Source: Tritrichomonas foetus (lineage: Eukaryota; Parabasalia; Tritrichomonadida; Tritrichomonadidae). Taken from it: a DNA stretch of 26,382 nucleotides. The stretch is from assembly GCA_001839685.1 (NCBI GenBank), contig MLAK01001220.1, positions 1 to 26,382 of the forward strand, written 5' to 3'. Numbering within the stretch: the first letter of the stretch is position 1; each line of letters opens with the position of its first letter. Shown in pieces: positions 8,388 through 17,150 of the stretch. The position numbers and the translations under genes are program-made. The notes under the pieces were generated by a model. It saw only the letters and a list, made by a program, of their open reading frames with translations, ran no database searches and was not told the DNA's origin.

Positions 8388-9464
8388 TTAATCATCAAAT
8401 TGATATTTATCAGATAGAATGAATTTTTCACTGAATTTTTGATCAAGATGATTATCTCTGTCATAACATATTGTAGGGGTTTTATCATTAGGGATATATT
8501 TCACTACTTCTGGAATTTCTGGAATATATTTAGCCAATTCGACTGTTTCATTTTCAAAAGGCTCCATAAAAAGTGAAACTATATTGTTTACCGGAATTCT
8601 TTGTGTTTCCTGACATTTTGGAAGACTGGTCCAGCTTTTATTTCCAATAAAATTCCAAGTTCCATCAACAGGAAACCCGAAAACAGAAAAATGATTATTA
8701 AAAACATGAATTTTTTCATTATTTTTCTTAATAAAATCATAAATCAAAGTTTCTACTCTTAAATTTTCATCTGCAATTACATTTAATTTAAATTTATTTT
8801 CTAAAAGATAATTTACAAGCTTTCTTGAAAAAATATAGCCTGATTTTCCGTGCAAATACTTGTTTTCGAATTTTCCAATAAAAATGTTTTCATTCATTGG
8901 GTTGTATTTAGTTTCAAATACTTCAATAAACTTTAAAAGTTGTTTTTCATTAAAATAGAAGTCGTCTGTGGCTATAAAAAGCCAAGGTGCATAATCAAGT
9001 TCAAGAAAATGTGAAAAAATCAAATCAAAGCGACACCCAATTACATTCTGCTTAACATAGCCACCGGGACACTGCGGAGTATGAACACCATTTAAAATAG
9101 ATGAAAGTGCATTTAATGAATCTGAATATAAAATTGTATTGATCTTTGATTTCGGGTCAAGTGACTGGTTGGTCATTTGTTTCATATAAAACAAATTGTG
9201 ATGCCATGAAAAACGCCAAGTTAAAACAGATATTACAATATTATATTGATCGTAAATTGGTGTAACAACAATGCTATTATTATTGTTGTTATTTGTTTCT
9301 TTCTTGAAAGTGAAGGAACACAAAAACCCAATTACGAATGATATCCATATTAAAGAAAGAGAAATATATATTTTCTTTATTATATCATCATATGTATTCT
9401 CTTTCCCTTTAATGTTTAATGAATCTGGCTGAGAATGTAAATTGGAAATGTTAATTTCTTTCAT
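8388..9464 (-). CDS. Fringe-like (GT31-type) type II membrane glycosyltransferase
   Basis: This 358-residue protein is likely a Golgi glycosyltransferase. A 30-residue cytosolic tail precedes a signal anchor at about 33-53 and an Asn run at 58-63. W-L-F-I-A-T-D-D-F-Y-F at 161-171 fits the metal/sugar-nucleotide DxD-type site of Fringe-like enzymes. H-G-K-S-G-Y-I-F-S-R-K-L at 205-216 matches their G-G-A-G-x-x-x-S-R motif. A-D-E at 231-233 may correspond to the downstream acidic catalytic region. Cys131 and Cys144 could form a lumenal disulphide. Sugar and acceptor cannot be told. Its own 3' flank holds a copy of codons 241-255. It is divergent from the gene at 9580, with a 115-bp shared promoter region containing TAAACGGGCG at 9483-9492. 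Confidence 0.78.
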   Translation of the reverse strand: MKEINISNLHSQPDSLNIKGKENTYDDIIKKIYISLSLIWISFVIGFLCSFTFKKETNNNNNNSIVVTPIYDQYNIVISVLTWRFSWHHNLFYMKQMTNQSLDPKSKINTILYSDSLNALSSILNGVHTPQCPGGYVKQNVIGCRFDLIFSHFLELDYAPWLFIATDDFYFNEKQLLKFIEVFETKYNPMNENIFIGKFENKYLHGKSGYIFSRKLVNYLLENKFKLNVIADENLRVETLIYDFIKKNNEKIHVFNNHFSVFGFPVDGTWNFIGNKSWTSLPKCQETQRIPVNNIVSLFMEPFENETVELAKYIPEIPEVVKYIPNDKTPTICYDRDNHLDQKFSEKFILSDKYQFDD

Positions 9465-9579
9465 TCAAGCATTTCAATTAAATAAACGGGCGCCATAATC
9501 TGATTTTCAATGGTAAGCTTTCTCTTAGTAATTCAATTCTGAATTAATAAACGTAAATGAACGATAAGCAAATATCTTT
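9465..9579. promoter_or_regulatory. Compact bidirectional promoter region
   Basis: Only 115 bp separate the start codons of the glycosyltransferase (-) and the CEP164-like gene (+). It contains TAAACGGGCG at 9483-9492, a 10-mer that occurs identically upstream of the TPR gene. A related TTAATAAACGT occurs at about 9544-9554. Transcription start sites cannot be placed by eye. Confidence 0.5.
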
Positions 9580-11205
9580 ATGAATGATGAATTCGTTGTT
9601 GAAGAATACCGTCCCAATGTTGATCCGACTTTAAGCGAAATTCAAGAATGCTGTAACTCACTTGGTATAAACAAATCAATCGATCCGGACTTAGAATATA
9701 TCGCAATTGAATTACTTCGAGCGCCAATCCCTCCTGGGTGGAAATTCTACCGAAATAAAACCAATCCATCATTGTTTTTCTTTTTCAATACAACAACCAA
9801 AAAAGTTCAAACACAACATCCTTCTTTTCAAACGTACTTAGATTTATTTAATTCCGAGAAACAAAAGAAATCCGACAGTTATATTTCAGTTGAAGATTCA
9901 GATGATGTTATTGACAATGAAGCAGAAATTGAAAAGTTAAAAAGTGTTCATTCTCAGAAGATTGCAGAATTAAAAATGCAACAACAAATTGAATTAAATA
10001 AGTTGATAAATGATTTAGATTCTATTAATTCAAAAAGACTTAAAAAATACTCGTCTGCTCGAGAAAAATATCAAACAGCCATTCAGAAATACGTCGATTT
10101 TTCAGAAAACCACAAAGTTCATTTATCTAATCAACTTATTGAAGCAGAAAAAAGAAAAACACAAAAAATTATTGAATTAAGAAAAAGATATGAAGCTGAA
10201 ATTAATGAACAAAAAGAAAAGTATGATAAACTCAAGAAAGAAGGTGAAGTTGATTTCCGAAAATTCCAAAAAGTTCTTGAACAGAAAAAAATAGAAGAAA
10301 TGAAACAATTTGAAAAGAAACTTGAAGAAGAAAAAAGATTAATGGCAAATCGAAAAATTAGAAGGAGGTGGAGAATGGTTACATCAAAACCACTTTTCGT
10401 CGCTTCAAAAGTTCATTTAAAAATATCAAAACCTATTTCGATAGATATTCTCGATGAATTTGTTGGAAAATTTTCCAAACCACGCACTATATTTGAGAGG
10501 CTTGGTCAATATGATGATGCTTCTTCAACAATATCAAAAACAGAAATTCCACCTTTCTCTTTAAGTGTGAATCAACAATATATACCACACAACAATTCAC
10601 CTTCGGAAGACAGTGAAAGTGAATCTTATTCTGTCAGATTTAATTTTCAGCCAAAAAATAAAAAACTAAAGAAAACATCAGTTAAAATTGAGCAACAAAT
10701 CGACAGAACTACGAAAAATCTCAAAGACTCAATTGATTCAACGTATAATACATTATCTACAGATTTTAATTCGATCACTGATGCTCTAAAGAAACATTCA
10801 TTCGATATAAATCAACAGAATCTTGATTTTCAACAAAAAACCATTGAAATTAATCGAGAATTCAATTCTACTTTAAATGAACTTGAAGCTATACATAGAA
10901 ATGCTTTAAATACTGTAACAGCGCTGCATCATGCTAACTTATCACCTCATTTTTCACCTCAAGTTCCAGTTACGTCCTATTCACCACAACCACGAAGACC
11001 AAAAAGAAATCCTTTCTTTGATTCTGACAATGAAGATGAAGAAAACACTTATGATGATTACTATGTTGATGAATCACCAGAACTTCGAAATACAACTGGC
11101 ATTAGAAAGCTTAAAAAATTTACAGTTGCTTTAAGTAGTGCTCAAAAACAGAAAGACAAACTTAATGGTCGATTCAAACGCGTAAAAGATAATGTGTATG
11201 AATAA
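9580..11205 (+). CDS. CEP164-like WW/coiled-coil protein
   Basis: This 541-residue protein starts like CEP164, the distal-appendage protein that docks centrioles for cilium assembly. In both, an acidic E-E-Y lead-in is followed by S-E-I-Q-E, L-G-I, D-P-(D/E)-L-x-x-(I/L)-A and A-P-(I/L)-P-x-x-W-K (W54 here), then an aromatic-N-x-x-T WW-like core ending H-P at 80-81. The second WW tryptophan, three residues before that proline, is Thr78 here, so Pro-ligand binding may be altered. Long charged coiled coils span about 110-260 and 365-450. The C-terminal end has a short acidic patch (D-S-D-N-E-D-E-E) and a basic tail. CEP164 is much longer in animals, so this may be a reduced version. A basal-body location is inferred. 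Confidence 0.68.
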   Translation: MNDEFVVEEYRPNVDPTLSEIQECCNSLGINKSIDPDLEYIAIELLRAPIPPGWKFYRNKTNPSLFFFFNTTTKKVQTQHPSFQTYLDLFNSEKQKKSDSYISVEDSDDVIDNEAEIEKLKSVHSQKIAELKMQQQIELNKLINDLDSINSKRLKKYSSAREKYQTAIQKYVDFSENHKVHLSNQLIEAEKRKTQKIIELRKRYEAEINEQKEKYDKLKKEGEVDFRKFQKVLEQKKIEEMKQFEKKLEEEKRLMANRKIRRRWRMVTSKPLFVASKVHLKISKPISIDILDEFVGKFSKPRTIFERLGQYDDASSTISKTEIPPFSLSVNQQYIPHNNSPSEDSESESYSVRFNFQPKNKKLKKTSVKIEQQIDRTTKNLKDSIDSTYNTLSTDFNSITDALKKHSFDINQQNLDFQQKTIEINREFNSTLNELEAIHRNALNTVTALHHANLSPHFSPQVPVTSYSPQPRRPKRNPFFDSDNEDEENTYDDYYVDESPELRNTTGIRKLKKFTVALSSAQKQKDKLNGRFKRVKDNVYE

Positions 11206-11308
11206 ATGTTTATATATCACGGATTTTCAGAGTTGATTTATTATATATTTTATTTTGGCTTTAATATTGCATTGCAATAATCAACATTGCAATTTATTTT
11301 CCTCCTGA

Positions 11309-11413
11309 ATCATTATTATTGTGAATGAAATCATTATTATTGTGAATGAAATCATTATTGTTGTGAATGAAATCATTATCGTTGTGAATGAAAACATTAT
11401 TGTTGTGAATGAA
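11309..11413. repeat. 21-bp tandem repeat, 5 copies
   Basis: Five head-to-tail 21-bp units start at 11309, 11330, 11351, 11372 and 11393. Each contains CATTAT, then T-rich variable bases, then TGTGAATGAA; they differ by one to three substitutions. The array lies between the convergent CEP164-like (+) and Rab (-) genes, inside the likely 3'-UTR or terminator region of one or both. A 16-nt match to unit 5 recurs upstream of the Rab gene near 12148. Confidence 0.93.
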
Positions 11414-11477
11414 AGCAAAATATAAAACAAGAAACACAAAAAAAGATAAATCCAAAGAATAACATTTACTTTTTCAT

Positions 11478-12059
11478 TTAACAGCATTTCGAGTCTTTGT
11501 CTCCTTTTTCTCTCCTTTCTGGCATGCCAGGTGTTGGCACGCGCATCAACTCGGCTCTCTTGCTATTTTCAATTGCAATATAATTCAATATTTCACTAAC
11601 ATTTTGACCTGTCAGGGCTGATGAAAAGAATATATGAAGCCCATGTTCAGCTGCATACACTCTAGCGGTGTCATCGTCGATCACTTTATTATCAGAATCG
11701 TATTTATTTCCGACTAAAACTATTCCGATATTTGGATCTGAATGTGCTTCTATTTCATCGAGCCAACTGTTCAATGAGTCAAACGACCGTTTATCATCCA
11801 TTGCAAAAACGAGGATTGCAAAAACAGCTCCTTTGAAATAAATTGGAATAATATTTCGGTACATTTCTTGGCCAGCGGTATCCCAAATTTGAAGAGGAAA
11901 CGTTTGTGCCTTGATGGTGACTTCGACTGCAGTCACGCCAGCGCCAATTGTTGGAGATGTTTCTTCGAGAAAAGTGCCAGTTTTCATACGGTAAATGAGT
12001 GAAGTTTTTCCGACGCCTGAATCGCCAAGAGTAATTACGCGAGGTGCAATTTCGGTCAT
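11478..12059 (-). CDS. Rab-family small GTPase
   Basis: This 193-residue protein has all small-GTPase motifs: the P loop G-D-S-G-V-G-K-T at 12-19, the switch I threonine in S-P-T-I-G-A-G, and switch II W-D-T-A-G-Q-E. The guanine-specificity motif is N-K-Y-D, and S-S-A-L replaces the usual S-A-K. The C-terminus is K-C-C, a geranylgeranylation signal typical of Rab proteins, so it should act on a membrane compartment in vesicle traffic. W-D-T-A-G-Q-E keeps the catalytic Gln. I chose ATG at 12059 because M-T-E-I-A-P-R-V runs directly into the first beta strand; an in-frame ATG at 12095 would add 12 basic residues. The subfamily (Rab5/21/22-like appearance) is not certain. Confidence 0.93.
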   Translation of the reverse strand: MTEIAPRVITLGDSGVGKTSLIYRMKTGTFLEETSPTIGAGVTAVEVTIKAQTFPLQIWDTAGQEMYRNIIPIYFKGAVFAILVFAMDDKRSFDSLNSWLDEIEAHSDPNIGIVLVGNKYDSDNKVIDDDTARVYAAEHGLHIFFSSALTGQNVSEILNYIAIENSKRAELMRVPTPGMPERREKGDKDSKCC

Positions 12060-12495
12060 TTTGTTTTTCTTTAAAGTGGCATTCAATTTTTTCATTGAAA
12101 AATCAATAATTTTCAGAATGATCTAGATTCTTTCACTTTTAAAATCCAAACATTATTGTTGTGCAAATTGATACAATTTCAATCGTTTTTCATTCAAAAT
12201 TTAACTCCTCATTTTATGTCTGCTGGTTAACAATTAGTTTTTTTTTAAGTTAATCCATTTATCGTAAGAATTGATTCTGAATGATAAAAATGATCATTAA
12301 TATAATGCTCTAGAAGATGATTTGGATACTATTAATTAGATAATAATCCCACTATATCTTGGTTTCAAGATTGTTTTTGGTGTTCTTTCGCCGAATTTGA
12401 TGTTTTGATAAAATGAATTGACCATTTATAACTGTCACTTTTAGTTTTCACATCAATTTCCTGACCAGGTCTATTATTTGAATACTTTACATTCG
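12060..12495. other. Divergent intergenic region
   Basis: This spacer is shared by the Rab gene (-) and the small acidic-protein gene (+). It contains an AAACATTATTGTTGTG word near 12148 that matches unit 5 of the 21-bp array on the far side of the Rab gene. No gene is seen. Confidence 0.5.
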
Positions 12496-12858
12496 ATGTA
12501 CGAGGAAGAAGAAGAAAACTACCAAGAAGAGGAACAAAAACCTGAAAAAATAGCAAAAGTGAGCATTTTTAATCCAAATGTGCTTTTTAGCAATGAGGCA
12601 AAATCTTTTTCGTTTCGAAAAGACGATGATAAATCAACGCCCAAAATTCAAGCCACAAAAGATTGGAAACAAATCGCATTCGACTTTTTAAATAATGATG
12701 ATGATTACCTTGAAATAGGATCAAATGAATCTTACACAGCAATTGATGTGTCAAGATCCAGCGAATTTGTTGCGGGGCAAGGCGCCAAAAATTGGGGAGA
12801 GATTCGCCGACAAGCTCTCGAAAACTCAAAAGAGAAAAAACGACGAGCCAACAAATGA
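12496..12858 (+). CDS. Small acidic hypothetical protein
   Basis: This 120-residue protein starts at ATG 12496; a longer frame exists but would need a TTG start. It begins with a Glu-rich stretch (M-Y-E-E-E-E-E-N-Y-Q-E-E-E), has an internal D-D-D motif and ends with a basic K-E-K-K-R-R-A-N-K tail. It contains V-A-G-Q-G-A-K-N-W-G-E-I-R-R-Q-A near the C-terminus. There is no membrane segment. The basic end could be a nuclear localisation signal. I do not recognise a family. Consistent coding character and a plausible start support a real gene, but it is short. Confidence 0.6.
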   Translation: MYEEEEENYQEEEQKPEKIAKVSIFNPNVLFSNEAKSFSFRKDDDKSTPKIQATKDWKQIAFDFLNNDDDYLEIGSNESYTAIDVSRSSEFVAGQGAKNWGEIRRQALENSKEKKRRANK

Positions 12859-13472
12859 ATTATTTTCGCCATATTTCATTTTGGACAGAGGATGCTACAT
12901 ATTTATATATTATAGAATTTATGTAAAAATATATGTTATTTCTATATTATCGTTTTCCTTTTTTCATCATTGGGTTTTTTTACAGGTAACAGAGAAATGC
13001 CGCATGTTATTCGATTTTATTTAACCAGATTTTTATTGCAAATCTGTAGATACGCAATTTTGACTTTACTTTTATAATTCACATTGTTGGAGTTAATTGA
13101 TACATGAATGAAAAGCAAATATTGACATGTAATGGCAATAATTCTTTTGTTGGGGGCAATCTATCACTCATAATCTTGTCATGTGAATTCATAAAAATGA
13201 AATTTAACATTAATTCATTATTTTTACATGAAGATATACTTGAATTTCTCATTGTCTTCCCTATCACCTACCCTTAAAGGGATACAACAACTCTGGAATT
13301 ATTGCTTCAAAAGATTGTATTTTATATTGAAACATTTTCGATATCGAATCTATCATGATCATGAATTAAGAACTAAAGGTAGATTCGATTAGAAAAAAAT
13401 ATAGAAAATAAAAATTATGTCTATAAAAAATATTTAATATTTACTTATAAAAATTTCTATAAATCCAATCAA
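12859..13472. other. Convergent intergenic region with nested inverted repeat
   Basis: This 614-bp AT-rich spacer lies between the 3' ends of the small acidic gene (+) and the TPR gene (-). The notable structure is at 13343-13389. Open frames here are short and lack protein character. No gene is called. Confidence 0.5.
13343..13389. repeat. Nested inverted repeat, 10-bp arms around a 12-bp palindrome
   Basis: ATCGAATCTA at 13343-13352 is the exact reverse complement of TAGATTCGAT at 13380-13389. Just inside the left arm lies the perfect palindrome TCATGATCATGA at 13353-13364. It sits 83 bp beyond the 3' end of the TPR gene, in a convergent spacer, so a 3'-end or terminator role is possible. 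Confidence 0.75.
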
Positions 13473-16400
13473 TTATTCTGTTTCATCTGCTTCATCACCA
13501 TCATCGTCTTCATCATCTTCATCACCATCATCTGCCTCATCATCATCATCATCATCATCATCTTCGTCATCTTCAGCTTCTTCTTCCTCTTCTTTTGCGT
13601 CTGCTTCATCTTCGTCTTCTTCATCACCAGACTCAGCAGCTTCTGCTTCACGTGCTTCATTTCCATCTTCTTCTGAATCAGATTCTTTAAAGTCTGTATC
13701 TTCTTCTTCGTCTTCTTCTTCTTGACCAGTAATGATATTTATGAGTTCACTTACAGAAGCATCTGGTGGTGGGTCTGATCCTTTATTGAGTTTCCACATG
13801 AAGTTAAAGAGCTCTTCAAGGGCTTCTTTCAGTCCATCGGTTAGTTCAACTTGTGTTCCTCGAGCTAAAGAGTCAATGGCACGATCGATAAGATTGCTAT
13901 CCATTTTCTCACCTTTAGCAATACAGGCTTTGGTAAGTTCTCGAATATACTTCTCAAATACCCATAAACGATCAATTCCATAAATGATTCGATTCTTTGA
14001 AAGTACTTTTGATGCTTTCCTATCAACTTTCATAGATGGATTAAAGAGTCCAAATAATTTCAAATAATTTCCAGATGCTGTTGCATTTTCAACATATAGT
14101 TTAAGAATTTCATGTCTAACATTATATGAGTCATCTGGCTTAGCTAACAAAAATGGAGGCTTAAATTCAAAGTGGTAGAAATTGGTAATATTCACAGATT
14201 GTGGTCTTACGAGCTTCAAGATTAAGTTGAAGGCTTCATGCGGATTTGATTGTTTAGCAAGTCCAATGTATGGATAAGGTGAAGGGATTCTAGATTTACA
14301 ATAAGTATTAATTGCATCTTGGTATATTTTCTTGTTTTGATATACTTCAGCAGCCAAACATTGCAAAGGTAAAGCATAATCAGTTGTTAAACTTGAGCGT
14401 AATTTCATTGCTTTATCAGCTGCTGGTTTAGCTTGCTCTGGATGTCCAATTTCGATCATGCTTCTTATTAACCAATATAAACGTCTTGCTTCTTTCTTTG
14501 GCTTAGGGAAATCTTGAAGGCCAAGTAACATTTCTGCTGTTTTATGTGGATCTTCTCCAAGAAGTGCATGGGCTATAGCATTAATTAACATAAGAGGAGG
14601 TGATCCATCTCCACAGCTTAATAATTCAATTGCTTCATTTAATGTATCTTTATTTGGCTCAGATGCTTGACAGAATGAACGAATTAACACTTTTCCAAGT
14701 GCAACACGGCTTTCTGTACGATTTTCTGGATCATGACGAAGAAGATCTTCAAGAACAGATTGTGGAGTGTATCCTTCAGGTAGTTCACTCTTTGATAATT
14801 GAGATTCTTTCTTCTTAATGATTCTATACATTCTCCAACCATCGATAGAATCAATACAATTACATTTTCCTTTCCAATGTTTCCAAATTGAAAGATATGG
14901 CGCAAACAAGAAGAATTGTTGAATGCATCCTTTAACATCCAATCTGTTAACATGTTCTGCAAATGGCTGAACGAATCGTGAACAACGGAATTTGAGGGTA
15001 GAATGATGATTTACATTGCACAATGGAACGTCACTGAAATAGCAAGTGAATGCTGATGTTAAATCATTTTCGAATTCATCAACACGTGGCAAAAGTGCAT
15101 CAATTAAATATTCAAGGAATTTACCACTATGAGAACAACAGACCTGTAGCTTACCAAGTTGTTTATGAACTTTCACCAAAACGTTTGCACGATCTTCATA
15201 ATTAACAGAAGCTCGAGCAATAGCTAAAGCACATGAAAATACAAGATTGGGATCAGCACCAACATCATTTAAAGCTTTAAATGTGTTAATAAGATTCGCT
15301 ATTGGCTCCTTATCCATTGGATCGTTTACTTTATTGAAAATCTTCGAGAGATTTTCAATCTCATTACGATTTTTCAAAATAAGTTCAGGAAGTAAAGCCA
15401 AAAGCATCGGAAATGCAGTTGTCATTGCTGCATTATCGAATTGAAGGAACATTTTAATAATATTGGATAATTGCAAGAATTGTAATAACTCTGGTTTCTC
15501 GAATAATGCAACATTTGCATCTGTTGTTGATTGTGTTGAAATCATCTTCAAAATCGAAATTTGGTGTTCTTTTTTATCTAAAAGTTCTTTGTTAATTACA
15601 ATTCCTGCATGAGCCAAACATAGTTCATTTTCGAGATTTAATCTGCATGCAGTAAGCTGGCTTTCAATAATGCTATAGTCAAGGTTTTGTCGAATTGATT
15701 CTTGAAGGGTTGCAAATGCAAGTCTCAGTAATGCATTTTGTGAATGAAGATTTGCTGAGTCAATATCACGTAAGAAAACACCACATTGGTCAGGACGATA
15801 GACAGCTGCAAGTTCAGCCAAAAATAATTTGGTACGTGGTGTTAATTCATCAAAAACATATTTCAATGCAAGATCAATCAAAGAAAGGGCAATATCTTTT
15901 TGAATGCATTCGGAAATAAATGGAAATTGTACAATTCTATTAATTGTTGTTGCACATAAAGCAATTGATGGTTCACTGAACAAAAAATTTGTTTGACTTG
16001 TTTGTTGAACAACCATTGTTTGGAAGAAGTTTGTAAGTGTTTGTCCACCTAGCGTTTTTACAATATTTTGTTTAGAAATCATAGTGATAGGTTGATGTCG
16101 AATATGCAGCGGCCTTCCAAGATCATATTTCTGTTCAGCAGCAATTTGGCCTTGAGAAAAAACAATTTCGGGGATATCATACGGGTTAGTTTTGGCGGCA
16201 GTTCCCAACAAAGTCAGATAAGCTCTCCAACAAGGATTATTAAGTTGATAGCCAACAAACTTGGGTGATTCATTAGGAATGATAAGACTTGGTAATGAAA
16301 GCGTCTCAGATTTTATTTCCATTTGTGGTCTGAGTTTTCTAATTCGTGAATTTGCAGCTCTGAAAAGATTTGCATTTTTTGTGTTCTGAGCACAAATTGC

Positions 16401-16715
16401 AAGCTGCGACCAAATATCTGCACGATTTTCGTCTGTTTTTAATGATTGAATTAAAAATGGAATGGCTTCTGCATATTGTTCTCGCAAAATTTTGCATTTC
16501 GCAATTTCTCTTTCGCATTGAAATCGAACAATTTTGGCATATTCTGTGTCTTGAATGTCGTCCATGATTGCAATCAAAGCATTTTCTGTCTCGAAACTCG
16601 GAAAATTGTTCATTGCTTGAGTAAATCGAGTGGATAAAGCAACAAGACTCTCATTTTGTGCAGCAACTTGAAGTTCTGTGACTCCTCCGTCGGAATTGAA
16701 GCCTCGTACATTCAT
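13473..16715 (-). CDS. Large TPR-type helical protein with acidic tail (Cabin1/Hir3-like candidate)
   Basis: This 1080-residue protein is built almost wholly of helix-forming sequence. Residues about 64-130 give a recognisable TPR unit (A-I-P-F-L-I-Q-S-L-K-T-D...I-W-S-Q-L-A-I-C-A). More helical repeats are likely through about residue 950. The final 95 residues are almost continuous Asp/Glu with some Ala, encoded partly by a GAT/GAA-type codon repeat. TPR arrays with acidic tails are typical of histone chaperone subunits, and the first TPR resembles the N-terminal repeats of Cabin1/Hir3 of the HIR complex; this is tentative. Other TPR scaffolds remain possible. TAAACGGGCG at 16777-16786 lies 62 bp before its ATG. 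Confidence 0.7.
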   Translation of the reverse strand: MNVRGFNSDGGVTELQVAAQNESLVALSTRFTQAMNNFPSFETENALIAIMDDIQDTEYAKIVRFQCEREIAKCKILREQYAEAIPFLIQSLKTDENRADIWSQLAICAQNTKNANLFRAANSRIRKLRPQMEIKSETLSLPSLIIPNESPKFVGYQLNNPCWRAYLTLLGTAAKTNPYDIPEIVFSQGQIAAEQKYDLGRPLHIRHQPITMISKQNIVKTLGGQTLTNFFQTMVVQQTSQTNFLFSEPSIALCATTINRIVQFPFISECIQKDIALSLIDLALKYVFDELTPRTKLFLAELAAVYRPDQCGVFLRDIDSANLHSQNALLRLAFATLQESIRQNLDYSIIESQLTACRLNLENELCLAHAGIVINKELLDKKEHQISILKMISTQSTTDANVALFEKPELLQFLQLSNIIKMFLQFDNAAMTTAFPMLLALLPELILKNRNEIENLSKIFNKVNDPMDKEPIANLINTFKALNDVGADPNLVFSCALAIARASVNYEDRANVLVKVHKQLGKLQVCCSHSGKFLEYLIDALLPRVDEFENDLTSAFTCYFSDVPLCNVNHHSTLKFRCSRFVQPFAEHVNRLDVKGCIQQFFLFAPYLSIWKHWKGKCNCIDSIDGWRMYRIIKKKESQLSKSELPEGYTPQSVLEDLLRHDPENRTESRVALGKVLIRSFCQASEPNKDTLNEAIELLSCGDGSPPLMLINAIAHALLGEDPHKTAEMLLGLQDFPKPKKEARRLYWLIRSMIEIGHPEQAKPAADKAMKLRSSLTTDYALPLQCLAAEVYQNKKIYQDAINTYCKSRIPSPYPYIGLAKQSNPHEAFNLILKLVRPQSVNITNFYHFEFKPPFLLAKPDDSYNVRHEILKLYVENATASGNYLKLFGLFNPSMKVDRKASKVLSKNRIIYGIDRLWVFEKYIRELTKACIAKGEKMDSNLIDRAIDSLARGTQVELTDGLKEALEELFNFMWKLNKGSDPPPDASVSELINIITGQEEEDEEEDTDFKESDSEEDGNEAREAEAAESGDEEDEDEADAKEEEEEAEDDEDDDDDDDDEADDGDEDDEDDDGDEADETE

Positions 16716-17150
16716 TTCTTTGAATTTTTTGCTTTTTTGACTGAAAAACGATCAATTTTTCTATATGTGAAAATTATAAACGGGCGTGAATATCACTAAC
16801 ATCATTAAACAATCACCATAAATCATTATATTTCATATTAACACTTTCCAATCTGTAAAATTTTTGTTTAACATACATGTTTTTGAATAATATGTTGTAT
16901 AGCTAAAATATGAAACAGGATTGATCTAATCACATGTCAACCATGACCTTTGTGATTTGTGTGATAAGAAAGTTTATTAATGTATAAGAAAGTTTGTGCA
17001 TGAATAAGAAAGTTTATGTATGAATAAGAAAGTTTATGTATGAATAAGAGAGTTTGTGTATGAATAAGAGAGTTTCAAAGAAGAAAATAAAGAAAGAGCA
17101 TGAACAGCGGGAGTTTTGATATATATTTTTATATATTTAAATATATTTTA
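16716..17150. other. Intergenic region with 20-bp array
   Basis: This lies between the 5' end of the TPR gene and the 3' end of MYG1, both on the minus strand. It contains TAAACGGGCG at 16777-16786 near the TPR gene and a 20-bp tandem array at 16962-17076 near MYG1. No gene is seen. Confidence 0.55.
16962..17076. repeat. 20-bp tandem repeat, about 6 copies
   Basis: The unit is close to AATAAGAAAGTTTATGTATG. ATAAGAAAGTTT or its ATAAGAGAGTTT variant begins at 16964, 16984, 17004, 17024, 17044 and 17064, so the period is exactly 20 bp. The outer units are more diverged. It lies just downstream of the MYG1 stop codon (minus strand) and may be transcribed in its 3' UTR. Confidence 0.92.

Noticed and set aside
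9580..12059. CEP164-like and Rab genes as a ciliary traffic cassette
   Set aside because: They are convergent neighbours, a common random arrangement in this window; CEP164-Rab biology is real in animals, but adjacency here is not evidence.
13469..13666. Met/Lys-rich overlapping frame under the acidic tail of the TPR protein
   Set aside because: It is an out-of-frame shadow of the GAT/GAA codon repeat encoding the acidic tail.
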